Shown: in pieces, positions 19,065-27,218 of the stretch
Layout of the letters: each line of letters opens with the position of its first letter
Position numbering within the stretch: the stretch's first letter is position 1
Origin: Polyangiaceae bacterium
GTDB taxonomy: Bacteria; Myxococcota_A; Polyangia; Polyangiales; Polyangiaceae
NCBI GenBank assembly: GCA_025937895.1
Contig: JAICQL010000034.1
Location: 1 to 47,885 of the forward strand
DNA: 47,885 nt
Direction: 5' to 3'
Notes under the pieces: model-generated
Seen by the model: only the letters and a program-made list of their open reading frames with translations
What the model was told of the DNA's origin: nothing
Database searches by the model: none
Made by a program: the position numbers and the translations under genes

Positions 19065-21284
19065 TCAAGGACAGCTGCTGCTCGGGGGTGGTGAGATGCT
19101 GCCAGCGAGGGTGCAGCCCTGAGCGCCCGCCACGCGCACGCGGCCGGCAGAGCCGCCGCCGCCGCCGCCGCCTTCGCCACCCGGGCTGCTTGCGGCGCTG
19201 CCGCTGGCGCCAGCGCCGCTGGTGCCGCCGGGCCCTCCCTCACCCCCGTTGGCGCCGCGACCACCGCTGCCGCCCTCGGCGTTCACGCTGCCGGCGATGC
19301 TGACTTGATTGCCCTGCAGCAAGATGCCGCCGCCGCTGCCGCCGCCCGTGGCCCCACCCGACGAGTCGCAGCCATTGGCGCCGGTGGCACCGCGCGCGAG
19401 CACGCTGCCCGTGATAGTGAGGGTGCCGCTGGCTGCCAGCTCCAGTCCGCCGCCACCGCCACCCGGCGCGCCGCCGCAGCCGCCACCCCAGCCGCCGAGG
19501 CAGCCGGGGATCAACGGCGAGAGCTGCACGTTGCCGCGCGTCTGCCCGCCGGCGCCACCCAGCTCACTGCCGCCGTTGCCGCCGCGACCGCCCAGCGCGG
19601 CAAAGCCGCCACCGCCGCCGCCACCGTTGTCGCCGCCATCGCTCCGGGTGTCGCCGCCGTTGCCGCCCGAGCTGCCCACGGCATTGCAGTTCCAGTGATT
19701 GCCCGGACCTCCCGCGGTGCCGCTGGCGCTCACGTCGATGGTGCCGCCGATCTCGGCGTCACCGAACACCACCAGCGCCACGGGGCGGCTGCCGCTGACC
19801 CGGAAGGTGGTGCCGGGCGCGATCTGCAGCGAGCGCATGGGCAGCACGACGAGGTCAGGGCCATTCTGCTGCGTTTGCACCACCAGCGGCGGACCGGGCC
19901 TGCCGCACCAGCCGCTGTTGCTCAGGGTGCCCGTGTTCAAGGTCACCATGCCGCAGTCGAGCACGATGTCGCGGCGCGAGCCGGCGGAGTTGAGCGAGCC
20001 GAGGCTCACGTTGGCGGGCTGGAAGGTGATGAACTGACCGACGCAGCTGCCGCTCTGGCAGGTCTCGTTGGCGCCGCAGACGTCGTTGCAGGCGCCGCAG
20101 TGTGCGTTCGAGCCCAGCGCTGCCTCGCAGCCGTTGGCGTCGGCCCCGTCGCAATTTTCGAAGCCGGGCTCACAGCCCAGCGTCACACAGTTGCCGCCGG
20201 CGCAGCTCTCGCTGGCGTTGGCGCGCGCGCACGGCACGTTGCAGCCGCCACAGTCGACCAGGCTGTCGAGCGCGACCTCGCAGCCGTTGCCCGGGCTGCC
20301 GTCGCAGTCGCCGAAGCCCGGATCGCATACGCCCACCCCGCACGAGCCACTGGCGCAGCTGGCCGTGGCGCTGGCAAGGCGCCCGTTTGCATCGCCACAG
20401 CCCACGCCACAGCCCACGCAATCGCTCAGGGTGCGCAGGTCCGTCTCACAGCTGAGGCTGTCGCCGTCGCAGTCGGCGAAGAACGGCGCGCAGCTGGCCG
20501 CGCTGCACACGCCACCGGAGCAGGCCAGGTTCTCGGCGCCGGGGATCTGGCAGGGGGTGGCGCAGCTGCCGCAATCGGCGAGCGTATCGAGCGGCGCCTC
20601 GCAGCCGGTCGCGGTCAGGCCGTCGCAGTCGTCGTAGCCGTTGGCGCAGCTGACCAGCTGGCACACTCCGCCCGCGCAGGACGTGTCGGCGTTGGGTGCG
20701 CTGCAGGCCACGCCGCAGGCGCCGCAGTTGGTCAGCGTATCGAGGGGCCGCTCGCAGCCGTTGCTCAGATCGCCGTCGCAGTCGCCAAAGCCCGGCACAC
20801 AGCCCGAGAACTCACAGCTGCCGCTCTGGCAGCTGGTCTGCGCGTTGGGGATGACGCAGGGCGTGCCGCACGCGCCGCAGTCCGTCTGCGTGTCCAGCGC
20901 CTGCTCGCAGCCGTCTGCCGGCTGCTGGTTGCAGTCGGCGAAGCCGGGCGCGCAGCTGGCGATGGCACAGCTCGCGCTCACGCACTCGTAGCCGGAGACC
21001 GAAGACAGGTTGCGCGCGCTGCAGTCGTCACCGCAGGCCGAGCAACTGGAGAGCGTGCCCAGGTTGCAGGCCTCTGGAGCTTCGCCGCCGCCTCCGCTGG
21101 TGCCGACCGTGGGCGGCAGGTTCAGCTCGGGCAGGGTCTCGAAGCCGAAGCGCCCGCACGCGCCCAGCAGCGCCGCGAGCAGCACGCCGCGCAGCGCGAC
21201 AGCAGGCCCGGCGCTGGCGGTGGCCCGCGTGCGGGCGACCTCAGCGCGCTGAGCCACGCGCGAGCTCGAGCCAGACCAGGCCAT
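19065..21284 (-). CDS. Cys-repeat and Gly-rich surface lipoprotein
   Basis: 739 residues. The signal peptide ends at LLGACG (lipidated Cys about residue 43), giving an outer-membrane lipoprotein. The next part contains six repeats of about 51 residues of the type GFxDCDGxxxNGCExxLDTL, each followed by CGxCxxxC, preceded by a partial copy; disulfides and Ca-binding acidic loops are likely. A middle section (about 420-520) looks like a beta-structured domain, and the last 200 residues are a Gly-Gly-rich, PGRS-like region broken by hydrophobic strands (GTLTITGSVLARGA, QVSIAGSVNAEGG), as in parallel beta-helices. Such proteins are multiplied in Polyangia genomes; function unknown, probably surface adhesion or cell-cell contact. 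Confidence 0.88.
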   Translation of the reverse strand: MAWSGSSSRVAQRAEVARTRATASAGPAVALRGVLLAALLGACGRFGFETLPELNLPPTVGTSGGGGEAPEACNLGTLSSCSACGDDCSARNLSSVSGYECVSASCAIASCAPGFADCNQQPADGCEQALDTQTDCGACGTPCVIPNAQTSCQSGSCEFSGCVPGFGDCDGDLSNGCERPLDTLTNCGACGVACSAPNADTSCAGGVCQLVSCANGYDDCDGLTATGCEAPLDTLADCGSCATPCQIPGAENLACSGGVCSAASCAPFFADCDGDSLSCETDLRTLSDCVGCGVGCGDANGRLASATASCASGSCGVGVCDPGFGDCDGSPGNGCEVALDSLVDCGGCNVPCARANASESCAGGNCVTLGCEPGFENCDGADANGCEAALGSNAHCGACNDVCGANETCQSGSCVGQFITFQPANVSLGSLNSAGSRRDIVLDCGMVTLNTGTLSNSGWCGRPGPPLVVQTQQNGPDLVVLPMRSLQIAPGTTFRVSGSRPVALVVFGDAEIGGTIDVSASGTAGGPGNHWNCNAVGSSGGNGGDTRSDGGDNGGGGGGGFAALGGRGGNGGSELGGAGGQTRGNVQLSPLIPGCLGGWGGGCGGAPGGGGGGLELAASGTLTITGSVLARGATGANGCDSSGGATGGGSGGGILLQGNQVSIAGSVNAEGGSGGRGANGGEGGPGGTSGAGASGSAASSPGGEGGGGGGGSAGRVRVAGAQGCTLAGSISPPPSSSCP
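20070..20970 (-). repeat. Six ~153-bp repeats encoding Cys-rich modules
   Basis: In-gene repeats of the 19065-21284 lipoprotein, diverged at base level but regular in Cys, Asp, Gly and Leu positions. Boundaries are approximate. Confidence 0.75.
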
Positions 21285-21388
21285 GTCTCATCATATCACC
21301 GGTGAATCACTGCGGCATCCGCGCGGGCTGGGCGGAGCGCCGTAAGTGCGCGGCTACGCCACGCCGCCGCTGGCGCGCGCAGCCCGGC

Positions 21389-21796
21389 TCAGACGGGAGC
21401 GCCGGGGCGCCCGGTGTGGGCAGGCGGGGCCAGCGCAGCAGAGCAGTCCGCTCCGGCCGCGGGCTGCGCCGCTCCCAGTGGGCCCGCCGGAGCTTGCGGC
21501 GCGAGCGAGACGGCCAGCAAGAACGCGGCTGCGGCGAGCATGATCAGCAGCGCGAGCGCGACGCGATGCCCCCACCAGCCGTCTGCCTCCGGTGGCTCGC
21601 TCGGCGCCGGCGGCTCTTGCGGCAGCTCGCCCAGCAATGGCGCAAACTGCGAGCGCTTCAGCGCCACCCAGCACGCCCACTTCTCATCACAGAGGTACGC
21701 GTCGCTGCTGATCTTGCCCCAGTTCACCAGCATGGCGATGCGCTGCTCGCTGAATGGGCCCGTCGTCTTGCCATCCTGGCTCACGTACCACTGCAT
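21389..21796 (-). CDS. GYF_2 (DUF4339) domain membrane protein
   Basis: 135 residues from ATG 21796, selected because GGAGGGAG precedes it; an upstream frame to 22072 has no supporting site. Residues 1-55 form a GYF_2/DUF4339 domain: MQWYVSQDGKTTGPFSEQRI, VNWGKISSDAYL and the Trp-rich KWACWVALKRSQF. A Pro-rich linker and a single TM helix (about 85-108, VALALLIMLAAAAFLLAV) follow, with a short Ala/Pro tail. In this family the GYF-like domain is thought to bind peptides or act as a fused adaptor. Divergent from the PEBP lipoprotein gene; partner unknown. Confidence 0.85.
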   Translation of the reverse strand: MQWYVSQDGKTTGPFSEQRIAMLVNWGKISSDAYLCDEKWACWVALKRSQFAPLLGELPQEPPAPSEPPEADGWWGHRVALALLIMLAAAAFLLAVSLAPQAPAGPLGAAQPAAGADCSAALAPPAHTGRPGAPV

Positions 21797-22009
21797 TGCG
21801 TCTCCCTCCGCCATCCCCGCGCCCGGCCCTGCACGTTGCGTGCTCAACGGCTTCTGACCACTGAGCGGCTCGCGCTGGCACGGGTGTAAGGATGTTTTGA
21901 AGCTCGCCTGCAGCAGACTCGGGCCGCTTTTGCGCCACAGCGTACGCGGGGGTGTGACGGATCGATCCGGTACACTCGCGCAGATTGTGCTCGGTGCTAG
22001 CTTGGCCCT

Positions 22010-22897
22010 ATGAGGGCCCTGATGACTTACACCACCCCCCCTTCCCTCAAATCGCGCTCGTCGCGCGTCCACGCTTGGCTTCTCGCCCTCGCCTTCGGGC
22101 CCGGGCTGATTGCCATCTCTTGCTCGGATGATGCCGAGCCCGATCCCATGGGTGGCACAGGAACGTTGGGCATCGGCGCAAGCGCGGGGAACTCCGCGGG
22201 CGGCAGCTCCGCAGGTAGCTCCAGCGGTGGCAGCTCGAACGGCGGTAGCTCGAGCGGCGGCAGCTCGGCAGCGGGCGCGGGCGGCTCCGCGGGCTCTGCC
22301 GGCAGCAGCAGCATGGCCGGCAGCGCGGGCAGCGAAGGCATGCCGGACGCCGGTGCCGGCGGCGGCGCAAACGCGAGCACGGCGGAGTTCACCCTCAGCT
22401 CGCCGGACTTCGACGGCGTGGAGGGCTGCGGCCCCGGCGGCGCCGCAGATGTCTGCGATCTGTTTCCGGACGAGACCACAAACTTCGCCGGCGACAACGT
22501 GTCACCCGAGCTCGCGTGGAGCGGCGCGCCTGCCGGCACGCAGAGCTTTGCCATCGCGCTGCACGATCTCAGCTTCACCCAGGGCGGCGACCCGTTCACC
22601 CACTGGGTGATGTGGAACATCCCGGCCTCTGCCACCGGCTTGCCCGGAGCGCTGCCGGATGGGCAGCAGCCCGGCGTTCCCGATGCAGACACCCGCCAGG
22701 TGAGCATCGGCGACGACGACGGCTTCTTCGGCTCGGGCGCGGCGGGCAACGTGTACGAGTTCGTGCTGTACGCGCTGAGCACGCCCAGCATCGATCCGGG
22801 CACCACGGATCCGGACGCCGTCGAGGACTTCATCTTCGATCTCGACGAAGTGCTGGGCACGGCCACCTTGCGCGCGCGCAGCACCCCCAACGACTGA
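22010..22897 (+). CDS. YbhB/YbcL (PEBP/Raf-kinase-inhibitor-like) lipoprotein
   Basis: 295 residues. Hydrophobic signal ends at AISC (Cys about 38). A linker of about 80 residues rich in Gly, Ser and Ala (GGSS-type repeats) precedes the globular part, which is a complete bacterial PEBP fold: FTLSSPDFD, NVSPELAWSGAPAGTQSFAI, the ligand pocket GGDPFTHWVMWNIPAS and YEFVLYALS. ATG 22010 or 22022 could start it. PEBPs bind phospholipid head groups or small anions; biological role in bacteria is largely unknown. The linker would hold the domain away from the outer membrane. A GC-rich hairpin terminates it. Confidence 0.9.
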   Translation: MRALMTYTTPPSLKSRSSRVHAWLLALAFGPGLIAISCSDDAEPDPMGGTGTLGIGASAGNSAGGSSAGSSSGGSSNGGSSSGGSSAAGAGGSAGSAGSSSMAGSAGSEGMPDAGAGGGANASTAEFTLSSPDFDGVEGCGPGGAADVCDLFPDETTNFAGDNVSPELAWSGAPAGTQSFAIALHDLSFTQGGDPFTHWVMWNIPASATGLPGALPDGQQPGVPDADTRQVSIGDDDGFFGSGAAGNVYEFVLYALSTPSIDPGTTDPDAVEDFIFDLDEVLGTATLRARSTPND

Positions 22898-22913
22898 GCG
22901 TGCACCCTGCGGC

Positions 22914-22936
22914 GCCGGCGGCAGCGCGCCGCCGGC
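22914..22936. terminator. Hairpin between convergent PEBP and ALDH genes
   Basis: Perfect 9-bp stem GCCGGCGGC / GCCGCCGGC with loop AGCGC, between stops at 22897 (+) and 22947 (-). No T-run on either side; a bidirectional GC-only terminator is likely but unproven. Confidence 0.5.
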
Positions 22937-22946
22937 ACGGGGCAGC

Positions 22947-24383
22947 TCACCCACCCGGCGGGGTGCGCAGCACGAGCATGCGGATCTCGGTCATGTCTTC
23001 CATCGCCCAGCGGATGCCCTCGCGGCCCAGCCCCGAGTTCTTCACCCCGCCATACGGCATGTGATCCACCCGCCACGAGGGCACGTCACCGATGATGACG
23101 CCGCCCACCTCCAGCTCATCCCAGGCGCGCTGCGCGTGATACAGGTCGCGGGTGAACACGCCCGCCTGCAGCCCAAACTGGCTGTCATTCACCTCGGCCA
23201 GCGCAGCGTTGAAGTCCTCGAAGCGGCTGAGCAGGGCGACGGGACCGAACGCCTCTTCCTCGCGCAGCGGCAGGCCGCGCGGCACCCCCTCCAGCAAGCT
23301 GGGCTCGAGCAGTGCGCCCTCCAGCTTGCCACCGCACAGCAGGCGTGCACCGGCGCGCACCGCCTGCTCGATCCAGCCCGCCAGACGCTGGGCCTCCGCC
23401 GCGGAGATCATCGGACCGATGAAGGTAGCCGGATGCTTCGGGTCGCCCGCGTGCAGCGCGCGCGCGGCCGCCACCAGGCGCTCGCGGAAGTCGTCGTACA
23501 GCCGCGCGTGCACCAGGATGCGCTGCACGCTGATGCAGCTCTGCCCCGACTGGTAAAAGGCGCCGGTGACGATGCGGGCGACCGCGTCCTCCAGCTGCGC
23601 GCTCTCATCCACGATGCAGGCCGCGTTGCCCCCGAGCTCCAGCACCACCTTCTTCTGCCCGGCGCGCGCCTTCAGGTCCCAGCCCACCGCGGGCGAGCCG
23701 GTGAAGCTGAGCAGGCGCAGCCGCGGGTCCTCGGTGAACAGGCGCGCGCCCTCGCGCCGGCAGGGCAAGATGGAGAAGGTGCCCTCCGGCAGGTCGCACC
23801 CGGCCAGCACCTCACCGATCAGCAGCGCGCCGATCGGGGTGAGGCTGGCAGGCTTGAGCACGAAGGGGCAGCCCACGGCCAGCGCGGGCGCCACCTTGTG
23901 CGCCGCCAGGTTGAGCGGGAAGTTGAACGGTGAGATGAAGGAGCACGGACCGAGCGGCACGCGCTTCCACATGCCGGTGTAGTCGCGCGCGCGCTCCGAG
24001 ATGTCGAGCGGCAGCACCTCGCCGGTGAGGCGCACCGACTCCTCCGCGGCGATGCGGAAGGTGTCGATCAAGCGGCTGACCTCGCCCCGGCTGTCGCGGA
24101 TCGGCTTGCCCGCCTCCACGCACAGGCTCTCCGCCAGCTCCTCCGCGCGCTCGCTGAAGCGGCGCACGCAGTGCTGCAGCACGGCCTGGCGTTGATACGC
24201 CTTCAGCTCTCGCAGCGGCCTGGCTGCCTGCACGGCGGCAGCGATGGCGCGATCGATGGCCGCCTCGTCCGCCAGCGCCACGCGGGTGGCGATCTGACCC
24301 GTGTACTTGTCGATCACGCTCAGGTCGCCATTGGCGAACACCGCGCGGTTGGCCAGATAATAGGGATAGCTCTCGCGAAGCAT
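22947..24383 (-). CDS. NAD(P)-dependent aldehyde dehydrogenase
   Basis: 478 residues from ATG 24383, preceded by GGAGGAG. Typical ALDH superfamily: substrate-side FISPFNFPLNLAAHKVAPAL, cofactor-binding LSFTGSPAVGWDL, general base Glu in ELGGNAACIVDE, nucleophile Cys in QSGQSCISVQRI, and C-terminal HMPYGGVKNSGLGREGIR. The last motif resembles lactaldehyde-, sulfoacetaldehyde- and phosphonoacetaldehyde-type ALDHs; substrate cannot be assigned. It lies 49 bp downstream of the CE15-like esterase gene in the same direction and may share its transcript. Confidence 0.92.
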   Translation of the reverse strand: MLRESYPYYLANRAVFANGDLSVIDKYTGQIATRVALADEAAIDRAIAAAVQAARPLRELKAYQRQAVLQHCVRRFSERAEELAESLCVEAGKPIRDSRGEVSRLIDTFRIAAEESVRLTGEVLPLDISERARDYTGMWKRVPLGPCSFISPFNFPLNLAAHKVAPALAVGCPFVLKPASLTPIGALLIGEVLAGCDLPEGTFSILPCRREGARLFTEDPRLRLLSFTGSPAVGWDLKARAGQKKVVLELGGNAACIVDESAQLEDAVARIVTGAFYQSGQSCISVQRILVHARLYDDFRERLVAAARALHAGDPKHPATFIGPMISAAEAQRLAGWIEQAVRAGARLLCGGKLEGALLEPSLLEGVPRGLPLREEEAFGPVALLSRFEDFNAALAEVNDSQFGLQAGVFTRDLYHAQRAWDELEVGGVIIGDVPSWRVDHMPYGGVKNSGLGREGIRWAMEDMTEIRMLVLRTPPGG

Positions 24384-24432
24384 CACTCTCCTCCTCGTGC
24401 TGGAGTCCTGCGCAGCTAGAGTCACAGCGCAG

Positions 24433-25647
24433 CTACAACCACCGCCCGGCAAAGCGCAGAAACGCCGCCCAGTCCTCGGCCGTCATCGAGTGGGTGCCGG
24501 CGCGCAGGAAGTAGCCGAGCTTGCCGCCGCTCAGCTCGCCCGGCGGGGGCAGCTCGGCGGGCAGCTCCGGGAGCGCGCCCGGCTGCTCGCCGCGGGCTGG
24601 CTCGAGCAGCTGATATACTGGCCGAGCCGCGCGCAGCACCTGCAGCTGGCCGAGCGGGTTGGCCCAGGCATCCTCCAGCGCGGCCGCGAACAGCAGCGGC
24701 CGTGGCGCCACCAGCGCGGCCAGGCAGTGCTGATCGAAGGGCAGCCGCGCCGGCTCGGCGCCAAACCGCTTGAATTCGGCATTGAACCAGTGGGGAAAGC
24801 CCTGGTTGATCTGCCGCACGCTCTCGCCCGTGCTGCTGCGGCTGGGCGCGCTGCCGCCGCAGCCGGCTTGCAGCACCAGGCCGAGCGCGAAGCGCGGGTC
24901 AAGGGCCGCGGCCAGCAGAGCCGCCTTGCCCATGCGCGAGTGACCGACGATGGCGCAGCGCTGCGCGTCGACCTCGGGGTCCGCTTGCAGATAGTCGAGC
25001 ACGCGCGACGCTGCCCAGGCCCAGATGCGCAACGTGGCCCAGTCATGGGGGCGCCCGTGCTCGTCCGCCGCGGGCAGGTAGCGCGCGAGCCCCTCGTCCG
25101 CGCGCGGCCGATCCGGCTTGACGTCGCAGCTGTGGAAGGTGACGAGCCCGTAGCCTTGCTCGATGATGCGCTCCACGTTCCAGGCGGCCGCGGCAGAGCC
25201 ACGTGCAGCCCGCGAGTGCGCGCCCAGCTGGTGACAGCGCGCCTCGGGCACCGAGGCATCGGCCAGCACGCTGTGGTTGCCGCCAAAGTTGATGCCCAGA
25301 AAGACGGGCACTGGCCCTGCGCGCCGCTCGGGCAACACCAGCAGCACATCGATCGGCGGCACCCCCTCGGGGCTCGCCAGCTCGATGGTGGCGAGCTTGA
25401 TCCGCGCCTTGCCGCGCAGCGCGCTCGTGCTGGCCAGCTCCGAGCGCAGCTCGAGCGGAGGCGGCGCTGGCGCATGGCCATACATGTAGTGCTCGAACAG
25501 CGCGAGCAGCTCTGGCCTGCGCCGCTCCCACCACTGCTCTGCCGTGGTGATGCGCGTGCCATCCAGCATGCGCAGCGGATCCGGCAGCTCTGGCTGCAGC
25601 GCCAGCTCTTCAAGCGCGGGAAACGGTGCGGCGTGCGGGGCGATCAT
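24433..25647 (-). CDS. CE15-like (glucuronoyl/acetyl ester) hydrolase
   Basis: 404 residues, alpha/beta hydrolase fold. The nucleophile motif is GHSRMGKAALLAAALDPRFA (Ser237), the GxSRxGK form typical of carbohydrate esterase family 15; the oxyanion-side strand VPVFLGINFGGNHSV, a conserved SSTGESVRQINQGFPHWFN segment, acidic LFAAALEDAWANP and the C-terminal catalytic His in GTHSMTAEDW complete the picture. CE15 enzymes cleave esters between glucuronic acid of xylan and lignin alcohols. No signal peptide is visible, so this copy may act in the cytosol or on smaller esters. Co-directional with the ALDH gene. Confidence 0.83.
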   Translation of the reverse strand: MIAPHAAPFPALEELALQPELPDPLRMLDGTRITTAEQWWERRRPELLALFEHYMYGHAPAPPPLELRSELASTSALRGKARIKLATIELASPEGVPPIDVLLVLPERRAGPVPVFLGINFGGNHSVLADASVPEARCHQLGAHSRAARGSAAAAWNVERIIEQGYGLVTFHSCDVKPDRPRADEGLARYLPAADEHGRPHDWATLRIWAWAASRVLDYLQADPEVDAQRCAIVGHSRMGKAALLAAALDPRFALGLVLQAGCGGSAPSRSSTGESVRQINQGFPHWFNAEFKRFGAEPARLPFDQHCLAALVAPRPLLFAAALEDAWANPLGQLQVLRAARPVYQLLEPARGEQPGALPELPAELPPPGELSGGKLGYFLRAGTHSMTAEDWAAFLRFAGRWL

Positions 25648-25732
25648 CGGCGCTCTGGGCCGGCACTCTAGCCCGCACTTCGCGCGCGTGTCTCGCCCGT
25701 GCTCGTCCGGCTGGGCTCGCCAGCCCGTCAGC

Positions 25733-26818
25733 TCACTTGCCGAAGCTCAGGCTGGCGCCGGCCTTGATCCCCGCACTGGCCTTGGCGCTCGGCTTCTTCG
25801 CGCTGGCGCTGGTGCTGACAGATTTATCTACCTTCAGCGCAGGCGCCTTGACGTTCACCTGTGCTGCCGCGGCCTTGCTCGCCGTCACCTTGCTGGTGGC
25901 CTTGCCCGCGAGCTTGCTGGTGGCGCTGGCCTTTGCCTTCAGGGCTGCGCCAGGCAGCGCGGCCTGCGCGGTGGCGTCCAGAACGGGCGCGGCCAGCCTG
26001 GCGCTGGCTGCTGCCGCGAGCTGCGCGCGAGCCGCGAGCTGGGCCTGGGCAGCGGCGCGCAGCGAGGCGACCGCGCCCACGTAGCTCTTGCCGGCTGCCG
26101 TCAGGGTGAGCCGCAGCGGCTGAGCAGCAAGCTCGAGCTTGCCGGCCAGCTCCGCGCGATATCGAGCGCGCTGCGCGTCCCAGACCAGCGCCACCGGCGC
26201 ACCGCCTGCGAGCTCGAGCTGGAGCGAGAGCTCCGCTCCGGCGCGAGCCTGACCCGAGGCCTCGAGCACGTGGGCGAGCAGCGCGTTGCCCTCTGCGACC
26301 AGCTCCACCGCGTGAGGCCCCACCGCGAGCACGCTGCCGCCAAAGCGCGCCAGTGGCAGGATCGCATATTCGCCGAGGGTGGCGGTGTTCACCTGACCCT
26401 TCGCCTCCAGCGAGACCTGGAGCGGCTCGGCGACGAGCCCCGCCTCGAGCTGCGCGCGGCCCAGCCAGCAGCCCTGCGCCGGCTGCCAGCTCAGCTCTGC
26501 GCGCGGGTGGCCGCCACCCTGGGTGCGCAGCTCGGCGCTGAGCTTCGGCCGCTCCGCTTCGCTGACGAGCGCGCCGCTCGCGTCGTACACCTGCCCGAGC
26601 ACGCTGCCATTCTCCAGCACGGCCAGCTCCAGCTGCTGCTCGCCCACGGCCAGCACCGTGCCGCCCAGGGTGGGTGTGACCAGCGCGGCGCGTGCCTGCA
26701 CTGCGGCGGTGGCGGGCGGCGCGCTGGCTGCGCCCTCTGCCTGCTGTGAGTTGCACCCGCCGAGCGCGAGCAGAGCGAGTAGCGAAACGAAACAAATGCA
26801 GGAATGATGACGCATCAT
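25733..26818 (-). CDS. Lipoprotein with duplicated domain and Ala/Lys/Ser-rich basic tail
   Basis: 361 residues from ATG 26818 (ATG 26815 also possible; GGAG upstream). Signal peptide ends at ALGGC. Two related domains of about 90 residues follow, starting LGGTVLAVGEQQLELAV and FGGSVLAVGPHAVELVA; shared positions include LxxQL/LxLEL strands and PLxxxLxAxG near the end, suggesting an internal duplication of a beta-sandwich. The last 110 residues are Ala/Lys/Ser-rich, with no acidic patches (ATSKLAGKATSKV, SAKKPSAKASAGIKAG), like histone H1 or AlgP tails. A positively charged extracytoplasmic tail could bind LPS, peptidoglycan, polysaccharide or DNA (inference). No family recognised. Divergent from the CBS gene. 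Confidence 0.8.
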   Translation of the reverse strand: MMRHHSCICFVSLLALLALGGCNSQQAEGAASAPPATAAVQARAALVTPTLGGTVLAVGEQQLELAVLENGSVLGQVYDASGALVSEAERPKLSAELRTQGGGHPRAELSWQPAQGCWLGRAQLEAGLVAEPLQVSLEAKGQVNTATLGEYAILPLARFGGSVLAVGPHAVELVAEGNALLAHVLEASGQARAGAELSLQLELAGGAPVALVWDAQRARYRAELAGKLELAAQPLRLTLTAAGKSYVGAVASLRAAAQAQLAARAQLAAAASARLAAPVLDATAQAALPGAALKAKASATSKLAGKATSKVTASKAAAAQVNVKAPALKVDKSVSTSASAKKPSAKASAGIKAGASLSFGK

Positions 26819-27218
26819 GAGCTCCAGCCCGGAGCTTACGGCGTGCGCTCGCGCGCTGAACAGGTCTGCCCGGGTGCAGTCGAGCGCGTGATCGCACGAT
26901 GTTGGGGCACGCCGCCTCGACTGATACACTCCCGGGGGTTCGGCCGGGTGCAGCGCTGCGGTGCACCGACGTCGTGAGCAGCGCGCAGCGCGCGGGTCGC
27001 GTTTGGTAGTTCGCTCGGCGCGTGCTAATTACATGATGGTCCCCCCCGCCTTCGCCCGGCGCTCGCCGAGCAGCGCTCGTGGGAGGCGCTGCGCGGCATC
27101 GCGCGCGACAGCGAACACGAATCACAGTCCAACTAGCAGCGCGCTGGCAAACGAGCGGCGCGCAACGCGAGCCGTGTCGAGCGCACTGGCGCTCGCCCGC
27201 TCGCCTTTCGAACACGAC
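26819..27218 (+). promoter_or_regulatory. 400-bp divergent intergenic region, lipoprotein/CBS
   Basis: No coding feature supported; it must hold promoters for both flanking genes. One candidate sigma-70-like pair for the CBS gene is TTGGTA (27003-27008) and TAATTA (27026-27031) with a 17-bp spacer, in an unusually AT-rich patch. An in-frame extension of the CBS ORF back to 26961 looks like random GC-rich translation. Confidence 0.35.

Noticed and set aside
20070..20970. Regular ~153-bp repeats as a possible CRISPR or intergenic repeat array
   Set aside because: Repeats keep one reading frame, diverge at base level and encode Cys modules; there are no identical repeats with unique spacers.
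19305..21305. 666-residue plus-strand frame opposite the Cys-rich lipoprotein
   Set aside because: Ala/Gly/Arg-rich with no Cys pattern or signal; mirror of the repeat-rich minus gene.
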